Source of the DNA: Fomitopsis serialis
Taxonomy: Eukaryota > Basidiomycota > Agaricomycetes > Polyporales > Fomitopsidaceae
Length of the DNA: 44,184 nucleotides
Direction of reading: 5' to 3'
NCBI RefSeq assembly: GCF_022376445.1
Contig: NW_025955291.1
Coordinates: 1 to 44,184 of the forward strand
Numbering within the stretch: position 1 is the stretch's first letter; the number at the start of each line of letters is the position of its first letter. This document shows, piece by piece, positions 10,423 to 21,044 of this stretch. The position numbers and the translations under genes were made by a program. The notes beneath the pieces were generated by a model. That model ran no database searches, was not told the DNA's origin, and saw only the letters and a list, made by a program, of their open reading frames with translations.

Positions 10423-12460
10423 TGACGTTGTATGTTTGTGTAGAGTACGTGATGTACGATAGTTATGTTTACCTTACCGTTGTATAGTGCTGATTGTGAC
10501 AGGATACAGTGCACATGAGATACCTTGTCTGTGCGTGCGAATGCCATTGTCGCGTCACACTCTACGCGCCTTTTCCGGAGCCGTACATATTCGTCGGGCC
10601 CGCTCGAGGCGGAGAGCTAGGCATCGATGAGGATCCGAAGGGCTATCCCATGCGAGAATCTGTGTCGTCAGCGCTCGGCGCGCACGACTTTATGGGGTAG
10701 ATCAGTCGATACACACGTCTCGCAGAGTCAGACAACGACGTATCAGCGTTTGGAGCTGCACAAAGTCCAAAGCACAGCATCCGACGTGGCGGTGGGTCCG
10801 TACCATCCAGTTCGAGGATTTATGGTTCAGGTACATACAGGATGCGTCCCACATTGACTGAGATTAACACGTACCACTGCTTCATATGGCGCGGTCTCCG
10901 ATCTCACCGGCACCGGTCGCCTTTGAAATTCGCAGCTTTGACGTCAAACCAGGCTGTGTGATATCAACCAATACTTATTGGCACACACGCCTTCGCCTTC
11001 TCTCCTGCGCTGGATTTCAGCGCGATTTACTTGACGTTTCGGCGGGTGACACAGGCGTCATACGGTGATACATCGTATACAATGTGGCTAGGACATGTAT
11101 TGGTCCTGCACATTCCACAGTTAGCTGTGCGGCCGCAAAGGGTGCGAAGAAAAGTAGGGATGTCACCAACGACCTCATCGTTATCGTAACCCTGCTCCGT
11201 CAAAGGTATATAATGGGCGGTGGTTGTTCCTGGGTATACTGCTGCGCTGGCAGCGGCCGTATACGTCTCCGAGGGGACTTCTCTATATGAAGAGCGTGTC
11301 CCGCTTCAACCTTTACGTTCTGTGCAACCGGTGCGGCGTGTGGTTTAAGTATTTGATAACAGCCCCGCGTTCAAGGTCATGGGAAAACGAGTGCGTCGGC
11401 AGTTCAGTCGTAACCTACGCCGGTCAGGCCGTCGTCGCGCGAGCTCGCAAGAAGCACAAACCATTCTTCGAAGGACATCCGGACAAAGGAGGGTGACAAC
11501 AGCCTACGCTGACTCGATGTACGGCTGTGTAGAGAGGTGCCGCCAAGTGATGCGAACGTCAACTTCCGACGCTTTGCCTGCTGTGGCAACTGTCTGCAAG
11601 GGAATCGATCGGTTTGACCATCGGTTCCGACTCTGCATTGGAGTTGTCAATCGAATTCTCCAGACTTGCTCTAGACAGTCACATTTTGGGGATGAATGTC
11701 TCTTCGCCGCGGCGTTGCCGCGGCCCGTTCGGAGCATAAGAGCGCATTGAGCTGGTGGATGCGCGGCCTATCAGCGTGCAGACCGTCGTAACCTATAAAC
11801 TAGAAGCAGCAGTATCAGTTGGTATCAGTAGTTGAGAGTGTTTGGGTGATACGGAGACCCTTGTCCCCGCTACAGGGGCCGAGCACATGCAGAGGCTCTT
11901 CGGATATGTAACAGCGACTCCGATGGGCTTCCTGCCGTGCCTCAGGCCCTTAGGTGGGTGAGGGTTTGATATATATTGATCAGTACAAGCAATGTGACTC
12001 ACGTCCGAATACTCAGAATCCGAATACTCACCAGGAGCTAACCAAACAGTCCCGCTGTTACGCTGCCCATCTTATTCCGTGCCAGTGACTCATACCAAAC
12101 TCTGCACCAGGTGTCGGTACCAGGTACGAGCCCTCGTTCTGGTAAATTTGGGATACAGTAGATTTCACATACCAAGTTGCATACTGGCATGCAGACCGCG
12201 GCCGTCGACCAAGTTGTGTCCACCGTGTCCAGTGTCGGGAAGCGGCCGCATTGCGATCAGCTGAGGCTGAATTTGTTGATCTGGGGTTCAAACGTCATTG
12301 ACAGTTTGTCATCGGATCGTAAAATCTTGCGGTTGTGGCGCCACACAGCTTTCGAACTGATCTTCTCAATTCTTGTGTTTTCTACTTTGACTCAGTTGTC
12401 TTCTACCAGTTGTCTCAGACGAAGCCGAGATTCCTCGAATTGACTGTTATACCCTGCTTA
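10423..12460. other. Intergenic region downstream of Argonaute
   Basis: No gene is supported here. A TATATAA-like sequence near 11206 and a short inverted repeat CCGCGGC/GCCGCGG near 11707-11723 are the only visible features. The open frames present lack domain signatures or splice support. Confidence 0.45.
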
Positions 12461-12479
12461 CGTGCTTGTCGGACCGACC

Positions 12480-12760
12480 GTCCAAGACTTATGTGCCCGA
12501 AAGACACTGGCACACGGACAAGGGAGCACCGTGGTCAATGGGCACAGTGCAGTCACGATCATCAGCCGCTGCCCTAGGCCTGGTCTTCGTTCCGTTGTGA
12601 GATTATTTCTTCATCGCGCGTCATCCGTGCCACCTACATTTGATTTACGTTCAAGTCGTCGTACCAGCGCCTACGTGTCACTGCATAGCCTCTCGTCTGG
12701 ACTCTACAGTACCAGCGGTGAGCAATCGCTCTGCGAGCAAGTAAGTTATACGTGTAGCTC
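12480..12760 (+). promoter_or_regulatory. Conserved upstream module of DUF6533-like copy A
   Basis: Segments here match DNA found upstream of the other DUF6533-like genes, best with the reverse complement of about 36830-37020: ACACTGGCACACGGACAAGG and GCGCCTACGTGTCACTGCA with a following AGCCTC. The order of blocks is the same in other copies, so the duplicated unit includes promoter or leader DNA as well as the gene. I could not decide whether it is transcribed leader, coding sequence of an unrecognised exon, or promoter. Confidence 0.45.
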
Positions 12761-13037
12761 TTTAATGAATTTCAAGTGTTTATACGAGTTAAAATTTGCT
12801 GAGCAGTGTACACTGTACAACGAGCCCTCGGCTCAGTACACATTGGGGCTGACGCTCGAACATCGCCTGCCAGGCATTGACACCGACGGACTCGGACAAG
12901 CAACCGGATTGTGGCAATTGATAGCGCACATTTCACCTGGAGTCATCCAACCACGCGTTTCGCCGCATAGCGCCTGTCGCAGTTCCTCAAATATTCTGAC
13001 GTGGCAGGGGATACACTATACTACCTCCCTCCGTCTA

Positions 13038-14752
13038 ATGGCATCGACTATCACGGCGTCGCAGTAAGTCACCAACGTCGCTGTTCGCCGTCCATTGACT
13101 CCTCATTGCTGCAGAGTCGTCGCCAACCATTGTATCAATGCGGCTATCAGTAAGTATTTATGTCATCTCGCCCCTAGTGCTTACGAGTCCTAAAACCGGC
13201 TGCCTCCTACTAGCCCTGTATTTCTATGAGCGCGCACTGACCATTGGCCAGGAGATTAGTCTAGTTTGGAGGCGCCCATCCAGGAGCTTCTTTATGCTCG
13301 CTCTTTACGGCAGTATGCACGTTTTCACGATGGTCTATCTCCTACTGGAGATCGTTCCGTGGAGTTTCAGAAAGGTGACGATACCCTCCTTCCGTAGAAT
13401 CAGTGTCTAACATGATTGCACATAGGGGTCTGATACTGCTCCATTACCATTATGACATCGCGGCTTACGGGGTTTGTCTGACTACATAGTGGAAACGTCG
13501 CATCAATCATGCAAAATAGCAGTCTCTGTGCTCTGTATCTCATTTGGGGAGGTATGAGGTTCAGTGTTGTGCCTGTAATCATCATCATCCGAGTTTCATT
13601 TCGTCTACTCAGGTATATCGGCATTACGTGTATATGCGATCAATGGGCGGAACAAGTGGACACCGTTGGTCACCATGGTCTTGTCACTTGTTCCTGTCGT
13701 AACATTGAACGTCGTACGTACCCACTCTGCTGTCAACACAGAACTTCAAATTGCCAACCACCTGCTAGGTCTCATTGGCCGACACAACCATGTCCAACGT
13801 CGCGTATCTCCGGTACGTGAATGCTCATTGTTGTCCGTTCGTGTCCGTCTTCTTACGCGGAACTCAGATGTACGCAGTCATAACGTATACATGTTCCTGC
13901 AATTGATTACTCTTGTGCGCACAATAGTTTCGGAGACCGTCACCCGCGTCTGCGTCATAGCTGCGGACTGGCTCGTCTTATTGGAAACATGGCGCAATAC
14001 ATATGGCCTGAACAAACTGGCGCGTGGCCTCACCATGAAGCCCTCTATCACGTCGCTTCTTCTAAGAGATGGTGAGGTCCCGAGCGTCATTGCTCTAGCG
14101 ATTTGACTAAGCCGTCATGCGGTCCGCCCCGGTCCATAGGTACTACGTACTTTTGGTGAGGTTTATGACTTCCTCTGTTAGGTGCTACTTGATTGATGAT
14201 GTTGATTTCAGTGTGCTGCTTACTGTGAACATCGTCGCCACAGTGCTGTGTGCGATCAACGTGAGCGCGTCGCTAATATAATACACAGTCAACTCACGAT
14301 TTGAACAGCCCGTGTTGGAGATCGTTAATTTCTGCTTCGTGTGCGTGAGAGCCTCTAATTGATGCAGGCCTTCGAATTGACGACCGGAACCCAGGTTCAA
14401 TACCATACTCCTCTCTCGGTTCTTCTTGAATCTCCGAGAAGCCTCCTTCCTACCTGAACCCGGCTCCACCTTGTCTACACTCTCTCAGACTGGTCTCCAC
14501 GTCGCCGATGCATTACGGGTGCTAGGAGGATCCCTTACTGACCATATGGCCTCTTCGGAAGACGTACTGGACCACACTGGCGAGTCGATGCGTGACGTAG
14601 ACGAGGAGGGAGAGTATCCGGAGGAGATAACAGAACGGCCAGCCCATTTGTCGAGCCTCGATCAGCAGGACTCCATTGACACAGCAGCGGACCTTCCGAT
14701 ATCCAGAGAAACCAAACTCCATTGGCGTACACTTATGCATGCCGAACTATAA
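13038..14752 (+). CDS. DUF6533-like multi-pass membrane protein, copy A
   Basis: Thirteen exons fit: 13038-13063, 13115-13149, 13214-13374, 13426-13427, 13490-13551, 13613-13713, 13769-13812, 13868-13869, 13928-14071, 14140-14155, 14212-14260, 14309-14340 and 14395-14752. They total 344 codons (343 aa). The N-terminal part VVANHCINAAITLYFYERAL with TIGQEISLVWRR is the DUF6533 signature. Later landmarks are ALYLIWGGISALRVYAINGR, RVCVIAADWLVLLETWRNTY, SLLLRDGTTYF and ILLSRFFLNLRE. About seven membrane segments are followed by an acidic cytosolic tail rich in E and D. Exons 4 and 8 are only 2 nt and are inferred from frame. Function is unknown. First of three tandem plus-strand paralogues. Confidence 0.8.
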
Positions 14753-14947
14753 TCTTGTCGACGGTAATCATGTGAGCAGATTCTCTTAGAGCAGTAACAT
14801 CTTTAGTAACAATATCACAGTGGGACATACACGTATAATCGGACGACATATAGTAGTAGTGTGCTAATCTCGCATGATATAATGAGTGTTTATGATGGTT
14901 GCCCGATAACTTAGTCCGAGGCGTTTGCGACGCGCTTGCGCCACATG
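14753..14947. other. Conserved 3' flank of the DUF6533-like unit
   Basis: Sequence after the stop of copy A, including TTCTCTTAGA and GTGGGACATACACGTATAAT, recurs downstream of copy C (20040-20160) and, inverted, downstream of copies D and E (about 31790-31925 and 34640-34810). It probably includes the 3' untranslated region. Confidence 0.5.
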
Positions 14948-15092
14948 ATCGTGTCGCGCACCTTCTGCCACTGGCACTCATGTCCTCACTAGCTTACACA
15001 ACACTCGTTCTTGTTACAGAGCGCACAAAGTGAGTAGTAAGTATCGTGCGAGCTAGTGTGGTCATGGAATGGCAGAAAGTACGCGACACGAT
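14948..15092. repeat. Imperfect fold-back repeat between copies A and B
   Basis: The left arm (about 14948-15008) contains CTGCCACTGG and GTCCTCACTAGCTTACACAA. The right arm (about 15026-15092) reads, in reverse complement, CTGCCATTCC and GACCACACTAGCTCGCACGA. Arms are about 60 nt with mismatches around a short loop, so the RNA or single strand could form a long hairpin. A related repeat lies at 34478-34585, and a left arm alone is seen at about 17685-17745. Confidence 0.6.
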
Positions 15093-15179
15093 GTGCGCTG
15101 CTCCGGCTAAGTAGTCGAATATCGGGCAAGTTGCCCGTGACCGTAGCAGCGGTGAGCGCTTGAGCGTTGGGTGAGCGCG

Positions 15180-15600
15180 AAGTCAAGCGCTAACGACTTG
15201 CACAGCACCGTGACGCTGTCAGGGAGCGATGCAGATATACCGTACAGTCATTCGAGGTAAGTACGTCGATGCGTACTGTCCTTGTTCCGTGCTGAACTGA
15301 TTGTATTACGTCATATCTACAGAAGTCGTTCAGCACCGGCGATGGTTCCGGTCACGCGTTTTGAAGGTTTATGGACGTTCACACTTCTCAGGCACTGGCA
15401 CTGACTCTGCGGACCGTCAGGGAACATCAGCGGGAGCAGCGGCGTCGTCACACTGCCTCACTGCCCGGTCTCCGCTCCGGTGGCGGAATTTTGTCATCCA
15501 TTACGCATTGCCCGACTCCGAGTCACTTACATATGACAGCGTATCAACGCCTTCGGGTTTTTTGTACAGTCTCGCGCCCGGAGAACCTCTCTCTGTGAGT
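15180..15600 (+). promoter_or_regulatory. Conserved upstream module of DUF6533-like copy B
   Basis: The segment ATATACCGTACAGTCATTCG with a following AGGTAAGT (about 15235-15260) is nearly identical to 17920-17950 ahead of copy C. Weaker matches lie ahead of copies D and E on the minus strand. AGGTAAGT followed by an acceptor-like ACAG about 65 nt later suggests a leader intron. Further on it shares ACTGGCACT and CTCGCGCCCG blocks with the other units. Confidence 0.45.
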
Positions 15601-15912
15601 GCTAATCCCCTCGGTGAGAAAGGAGATTCATTGGTCACGGCGCGGCATATCAGTGAATTTGAAACCCGGAGGTAACATCATCTGCTGGGTATCGTATCGC
15701 GAGTCCTTTCCCTCAACGCCAGGCATTGACACTGACCGTGCCCAGTCAAGAAACCGAGCTGCCATTGTGGCGAAATCTTTCATTGGCGATGTATGTCTTC
15801 TACTGTAGTCAGGACTATTGATCCTGTGTCTCGTCTCACAGCGCTTGTTGCAATGCCTTAAGTACCAATCACGCAGTGGATACACCACCTCACTTTTCTT
15901 CCGTTCACTACC

Positions 15913-17610
15913 ATGGCATCGTAGTAAGTTGCTGATCTTTCAGGGCTCTGTTCGGCGCCCATTGACTTAGATTCTATGTAGCTCTGTTCGCGACTACTGT
16001 TTTGATGCGGCTTTCAGTGAGCATTCATGCCGTCCCCGAGTCGCTATTACTAAACACCAACACCATTTTAGCCCTGTATATCTATGAGAGATTCCTGAAT
16101 ATTGATCAGGAGATCAATTTAATATGGAGGCGCGGATCCAAAGGTTTCGTCATGCCCGCTCTCTACGCCAGTATGCACTCTTTCACGGCGCTATATCTCC
16201 TACTGGAGTTTGTTCCGCCGGAAGTATCCTGCAAGGTGACGGCACCCTTACTGCGTGGTATCGGTGCCTGACTCAAGTACACATACAGAGGTATGACAAC
16301 ACTTCGCAGTCCGTCTCTCGGAGCACGACAGACTTACAGCTGTTTGTTTGCATACATAGCCAACACTCCGTGTCAATTCTGCAGCATGCCAGTGTTTGCG
16401 CTCTGTATCTCATTTGGGGAGGTATGGGGTTCAGATTCCTGCATGGATTCCTCGTCTCATTCACCCTAGGTATCTCGGCGTTACGCATGTATGCGATCAA
16501 TGGTCGAAACAAGTGGACGCCTTCGGTTACGATGGCCTTGGCATTTGTGCCTGTGGCCATCAACGTGGTATACGTTCATTCTACTTCCTGACGGGCAGAG
16601 TTTGAACCGATGACTATACTAGCGTGTCTTCTTAGTGGACAAGAAGTGGACCGCCTCACGGCCTCCAGACTGCATCATCTACGAAGCTATCTCAAACACC
16701 ACAACTTGCGAGTGCGTAAATGTTTGCTGGCGACCATCCCCATTACGATTCTCACGCACAACTCAGACGTACGAATTCTTTTCACATGCCTGCGCCCACA
16801 ATTAATGATCTTTTGTGTATACCGTAGTCGAGATCATCACTCGGGTTTGTTCCATTGTGGCGGACTCCCTCGTCCTAATAGAAACTTGGCGTCACACCTA
16901 CGGCATCAACAAACTGGCGCGTGGCCTCACAACGAAGCCCTCCGTCACGTCGCTTCTCCTCAGAGACGGTGAAGTGCCGAACCATATTGCCCTATTACCT
17001 GAAGTAACTAAATCATCTTGCGAGTCCATAGGTACCACCTACTTCTGGTGAGGTCTTGTCGTTCCTTTGCTACTTCTGTTTAACAAACGCTGTGAGATCG
17101 CAGTGTACTGCTCACAGTAAACATCGGTTCCACAGCGCTGTGCGCGAAGAACTTGAACGTGAGTGTTAGTCACCATCATGATGCTATCAGTGCGCCGCTT
17201 AACTCACAATTCGGACAGCTTACGATCGAGTTTGAAAACTTCTATTTCGTGTGCGTGAGACGGCCTCTCAGTCGCGAGATGACCGATTGATCGCGATTCC
17301 AAAATACAGGCTCACTACTATCTTGCTCTCTCGGTTCTTCCTGAATCTCCGAGAAACCTACCTTCTACCCGTACCTGGCTCGAACTCGTCAACATTCTCT
17401 GATATCCGGTTCGCGGATGCATTGAACAAGCTAGGTGGATCCCGGGCTCAACATATAGACGATCCCGGCGAGGGCGCGCTAGGAATATCGAACCTCGATG
17501 AAGCATCCACGTTTGACATCGACGAGGAGGGAGAGTTTCCGGAGTCGGAGGTAACAGAACAGTCATTCATTTCGTCGAGATTTGAGAAACCCACTAGGGT
17601 TGTCGACTGA
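15913..17610 (+). CDS. DUF6533-like multi-pass membrane protein, copy B
   Basis: Exons: 15913-15923, 15982-16016, 16072-16235, 16289-16290, 16360-16421, 16470-16567, 16623-16711, 16767-16768, 16828-16968, 17032-17047, 17104-17158, 17219-17250 and 17310-17610, summing to 336 codons (335 aa). The start MASYSVRDYCFDAAF replaces the longer N-terminus of copy A. Landmarks are ALYLIWGGISALRMYAINGR, RVCSIVADSLVLIETWRHTY, SLLLRDGTTYF and an acidic tail ending RVVD. Exon 7 differs from all other copies: it is 89 nt instead of 35-44 and encodes RPPDCIIYEAISNTTT, resembling the extracellular loop of more distant family members. Copy B also has EVSCK before the first micro-exon, giving CKS, a motif I associate with the family. 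It looks the least modified copy. Function is unknown. Confidence 0.78.
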
Positions 17611-17869
17611 GTCCGTGTTGCCTAAAGGGACGATTTCCTGTTGGCTGTGACGAGCGAGTATACTGTATATACGTAGCCCATGATCGTGTCGCGCACCTGA
17701 GAGTCAGCCACTGGCACTTCATGTCCTCACCAGCTTACACAACACTCGATATATTTACAAAGCGCATAGAATGAGGAGTTGTGGTTGATTATCGGGCAAC
17801 GGCGGCCGTGACCATAGCAGCGGTGCCAGTGAGCGCTTGAGTACTGGGTGCCATCAACGTATCCAACAA

Positions 17870-18341
17870 GCGCTAGTAACGACTTTGCACAGCACCGTGA
17901 CGCTGTCCGACGAGCGATGCAAATATACCGTACAGTCATTCGAGGTAAGTGCGCCGATCCGTACTGTTCATGATCCGTGCTGAACTGGATGTACTTATCA
18001 CGTTATATCACAGAAATCGTCGCTGAACGCAATGGTCCTGACTGTGTGATATAGTAACCATTACACCCCGGAGACTTCGTCGGCGTTCCGAAGCGAGGCC
18101 CACTGGTAACTCGGACGGAGGAGCATCACCGGGCAGCAGTGCGGTTGACAGCTGGCGGTGGCCGCATCAGCGTCAGGCCACTGTTCTCCTGCGAACTTCT
18201 CCATCACGCTTCGTCCGCGTCGCTGATGTGAGTGTATGCCAGTGAGCATCGCACAGCCTCGCGCCCGCGCCTTAAATGGCTGATGTTGCGGGAGCCTGAG
18301 TACACGGGGCTGCCTTCCTCCATCCAGCGGAATCGAGTACC
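17870..18341 (+). promoter_or_regulatory. Conserved upstream module of DUF6533-like copy C
   Basis: This segment carries the same block order as upstream of the other copies: ACAGCACCGTGACGCTGTC, ATATACCGTACAGTCATTCG, a GAGGTAAGTGCG donor-like site, CGTTCCGAAGC, CATCAGCGTCAGGCC and CACAGCCTCGCGCC. It is best explained as promoter plus leader duplicated with the gene; no coding function was established. Confidence 0.45.
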
Positions 18342-19905
18342 ATGGCATCGTAGTGAGTCATCAACGTCGCTAGGTCTCTGTTCAGCGTCCATTGACTCCT
18401 CATCATTGTAGCGTCGTCGGCAACTATTGTATCAATGCGGCTGTCAGTCAGTACTTATTTACGCTATCTCGCCACTGGTTCTCACGCCTAACGCCGACTG
18501 CATCCAGCTCTATATGCTTATGAGCGAGTCCTGACTGTCGACCGGGAGATCAATCTGGTTTGGAGGCGTGTATCCAAGGGCCTCGTCATGCCCGCTCTCT
18601 ATGTCGGTATGCATATATGCATGATGGTCTATCTCCTGCTGGAGATCGTTCCGTGGGGTTCGGGCAAGGTGATACCACTTTCATACAGTCGAATCGGTTG
18701 CTAACATAGTTGTCCATAGAGGTCTGAAAGCACTCCGCTGACATTGCGACGCCGCGACTTACAAAGTTTATCTGATTGCGTAGTGAAAACATCGCAGTGA
18801 ACACGCAAACTACCAGTATCTGTCTTCTGTATCTCATTTGGGGAGGTATGCAGCTCATTTCGTGCCTGGAATCATCATCTTATTTCGTCTACGTAGCCAT
18901 ATCGGCGCTACGTGTGTATGCGATCAATGGGCGGAAAAGGTGGACCCCGTTGGCCACGATGGTCTTGCTACTCGTGCCTGTAGCAACGAACATCGTACGT
19001 ACCCACTCTGCTGTGTCAGCACAGAACTTCGGAACTTCAAATCGACGATTAGCTGCTAGGTCGAATCAGCCGATACAACCATGTCAGATGCCACGTATTC
19101 CCAGTACGTGAATATTCGCTGTTACTCACCATCAGGATTCTAACGCAGGTTAAACTCAGTCGTACGCAATCATAGCATATGGCCGTTCTCGCAACTACTG
19201 ACCTCTTGTGCGCATCATAGTTGTGACTGTCACCCGTGTCTGCGTCATCGCCGCGGACTCCCTCGTCCTATTGGAAACGTGGCGTAATACGTATGGCCTC
19301 AAGAAGCTTGCGCGTGGTTTCGCGGTCCAACCGTCTATTATATCGCTTCTTCTCAGAGATGGTGAGGTGTCGAACACTTTATGCCCTACTGTCTTCGCTA
19401 AGCCGTCGTGTCAATCGCGCCGGTCTATAGGTACTACGTACTTCTGGTGCGATTTGCTCCTCGCTTCGCTACGAGCCACCTAATCAATGTGGGCAACCTG
19501 CAGTGTGCTGCTCGCAGTAAACATCGTCACCGCAGTGCTGAGCGCGCTCAACGTGAGCACGTCGCCAATATAATATCCGGTTGACTCACAATTCGGATAG
19601 CCTGTATTGGAGATCGCCGACTTTTGTTTCGTGTGCGTTACAGGGACTCTCATTTGCCCATCATGATTCCGAATTGACGATCCGCATCTAGGCTCAATAC
19701 CATCCTGCTCTCTCGATTCTTCTTGAACCTCCGGGGAGTCTCTATACTACCTGAAGCCGGTTCTACCTCGTCTACAATCTCTGATGCTCACTTCGCGGAC
19801 TCATTGTGCACGCTAGGCGGATCCCTGGCTGAGGATAGGGGCTCTGCAGAAGACGTATTGGACGACATTGGCGAGTCCGTGTTTGATGTTGACGAGGAAG
19901 AGTAG
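18342..19905 (+). CDS. DUF6533-like multi-pass membrane protein, copy C (shortened tail)
   Basis: Exons: 18342-18352, 18412-18446, 18508-18668, 18720-18721, 18784-18845, 18897-18994, 19060-19103, 19160-19161, 19221-19361, 19431-19446, 19504-19552, 19601-19632 and 19692-19905, giving 289 codons (288 aa). Start MASYVVGNYCINAAVTLYAY. The same membrane landmarks are present (CLLYLIWGG, ISALRVYAINGR, RVCVIAADSLVLLETW, SLLLRDGTTYF, ILLSRFFLNLRG). The acidic tail stops early: a TAG falls where copies A and D have TAT in the EEGEYP motif, and the same frame continues afterwards with PDVTERLFLSSSPDE, so about 45 tail residues are lost. The membrane part is intact, so it could still be functional. Confidence 0.76.
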
Positions 19906-20980
19906 CCTCCGGACGTAACAGAACGATTATTCCTCTCGTCGAGCCCCGATGAGCGGGGGCGTGTTGACACACTCCAAACCCAGTCGACGGACCCCACGAT
20001 GCCAGACGCCGTTGACGTACACGTATGCATGCCGAACTTAAATCTTGTAGACGACGACCATGCGCTTTTTGCATTGAGCAGGTTCTCTTGGGACAGCATC
20101 TCTAGCGTCGGTACGCACTGGGACATACGCGTATAATCAGACAACATGTAGTGGTAGTGACGATAGTGTTGTTCTCGCAGGACAATGAGTTGCGATGCAC
20201 TGACGCGTTGAAGGTTGTAGTTTCCGAGCAACTCGACGTGCCCCAATTTCCTCTCGGACACGGCGACTGGTACTCAGCACTCGAAACCGTAAGTATGCTA
20301 TTGAGCATATTCATCCTGAGGCCTGAGGACGCTACGTAAGTATTCGAATGGCTCGTCAACACCAGAATTTATCGCCGCGCATTGGGTGGAACCGCTGCGT
20401 GCCTAAATTACACCCCGAGGCAGTATTTCGCCGACGGCAGTAAGTACTACCCGCACAAATTGAAAGTGCTCTGTGTCACATCCGTTGCCAGCTGGTCGCA
20501 TGCGACGGCACTGAGCGCTCGCTGATGCGCCGCACATGAACGGTGCCTGTGGCGCAGACTTGCCTCGGACCCGCTTTCGAACCGCTGCCCTCTGATAGCG
20601 GCCGCACGGTGAGTCGGGATCGACGTGGAACTTTATGCGTTTGGGCCATGGCCGTCGGTCGCATACGTGCTCCGCTTTGTCGAAGATGCTGAAGCCATAT
20701 TGACAGGTCGTGCAGGCGCTGTGGGGCAGTGGACGGCGCTCGGGAAGTCGGCAGTCGTGGTTGAGCAGATCGAGGTCTCGGGAGCCAGCAATGCGCGGCC
20801 AGTGCGGGTCGACCTGGGTCGACCCGTGACCCGCCCGATCATCACAGGTTCACGACGGACCCTTCTATTTGCGTAGAAGCCCTCAGATCTTAGATCTTAG
20901 ATCCCAGATAGACTTTCATGCAAGCCTAAGCCCCACCTTCTCACAGATCGACTTGCCGTAGCAGCTAGCAACCGGCATGT
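19906..20980. other. Intergenic region between copy C and the DUF6534-like gene
   Basis: Up to about 20160 it is the remnant coding tail and 3' flank of copy C. Beyond that I see no gene. Small features: an inverted repeat CGGGTCGAC-CTGG-GTCGACCCG at 20805-20826 and a heptamer AGATCTT repeated at about 20885-20905. Confidence 0.45.
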
Positions 20981-20990
20981 CCTGGGGCTC

Positions 20991-20998
20991 GTATAAAA
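20991..20998 (+). promoter_or_regulatory. Putative TATA box of the plus-strand DUF6534-like gene
   Basis: GTATAAAA lies about 50 bases upstream of the ATG at 21045 and is followed by a short pyrimidine-containing leader, a good match to a fungal core promoter. Confidence 0.5.
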
Positions 20999-21044
20999 AC
21001 GAGGCTGCCTCTACGTGCCTCCCGCACCCATTTTGAGCATTGGC

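Noticed and set aside
12462..13067. Plus-strand ORF of 201 codons overlapping the start of copy A
   Set aside because: It runs into exon 1 of copy A in another frame and its upstream half matches the non-coding module shared by the other copies, where no such frame is open.
13375..13489. Stwintron (nested twin intron) as explanation of the AG-NN-GT sites
   Set aside because: A nested intron would remove the two bases as well, and the exons would then be out of phase in all five copies.
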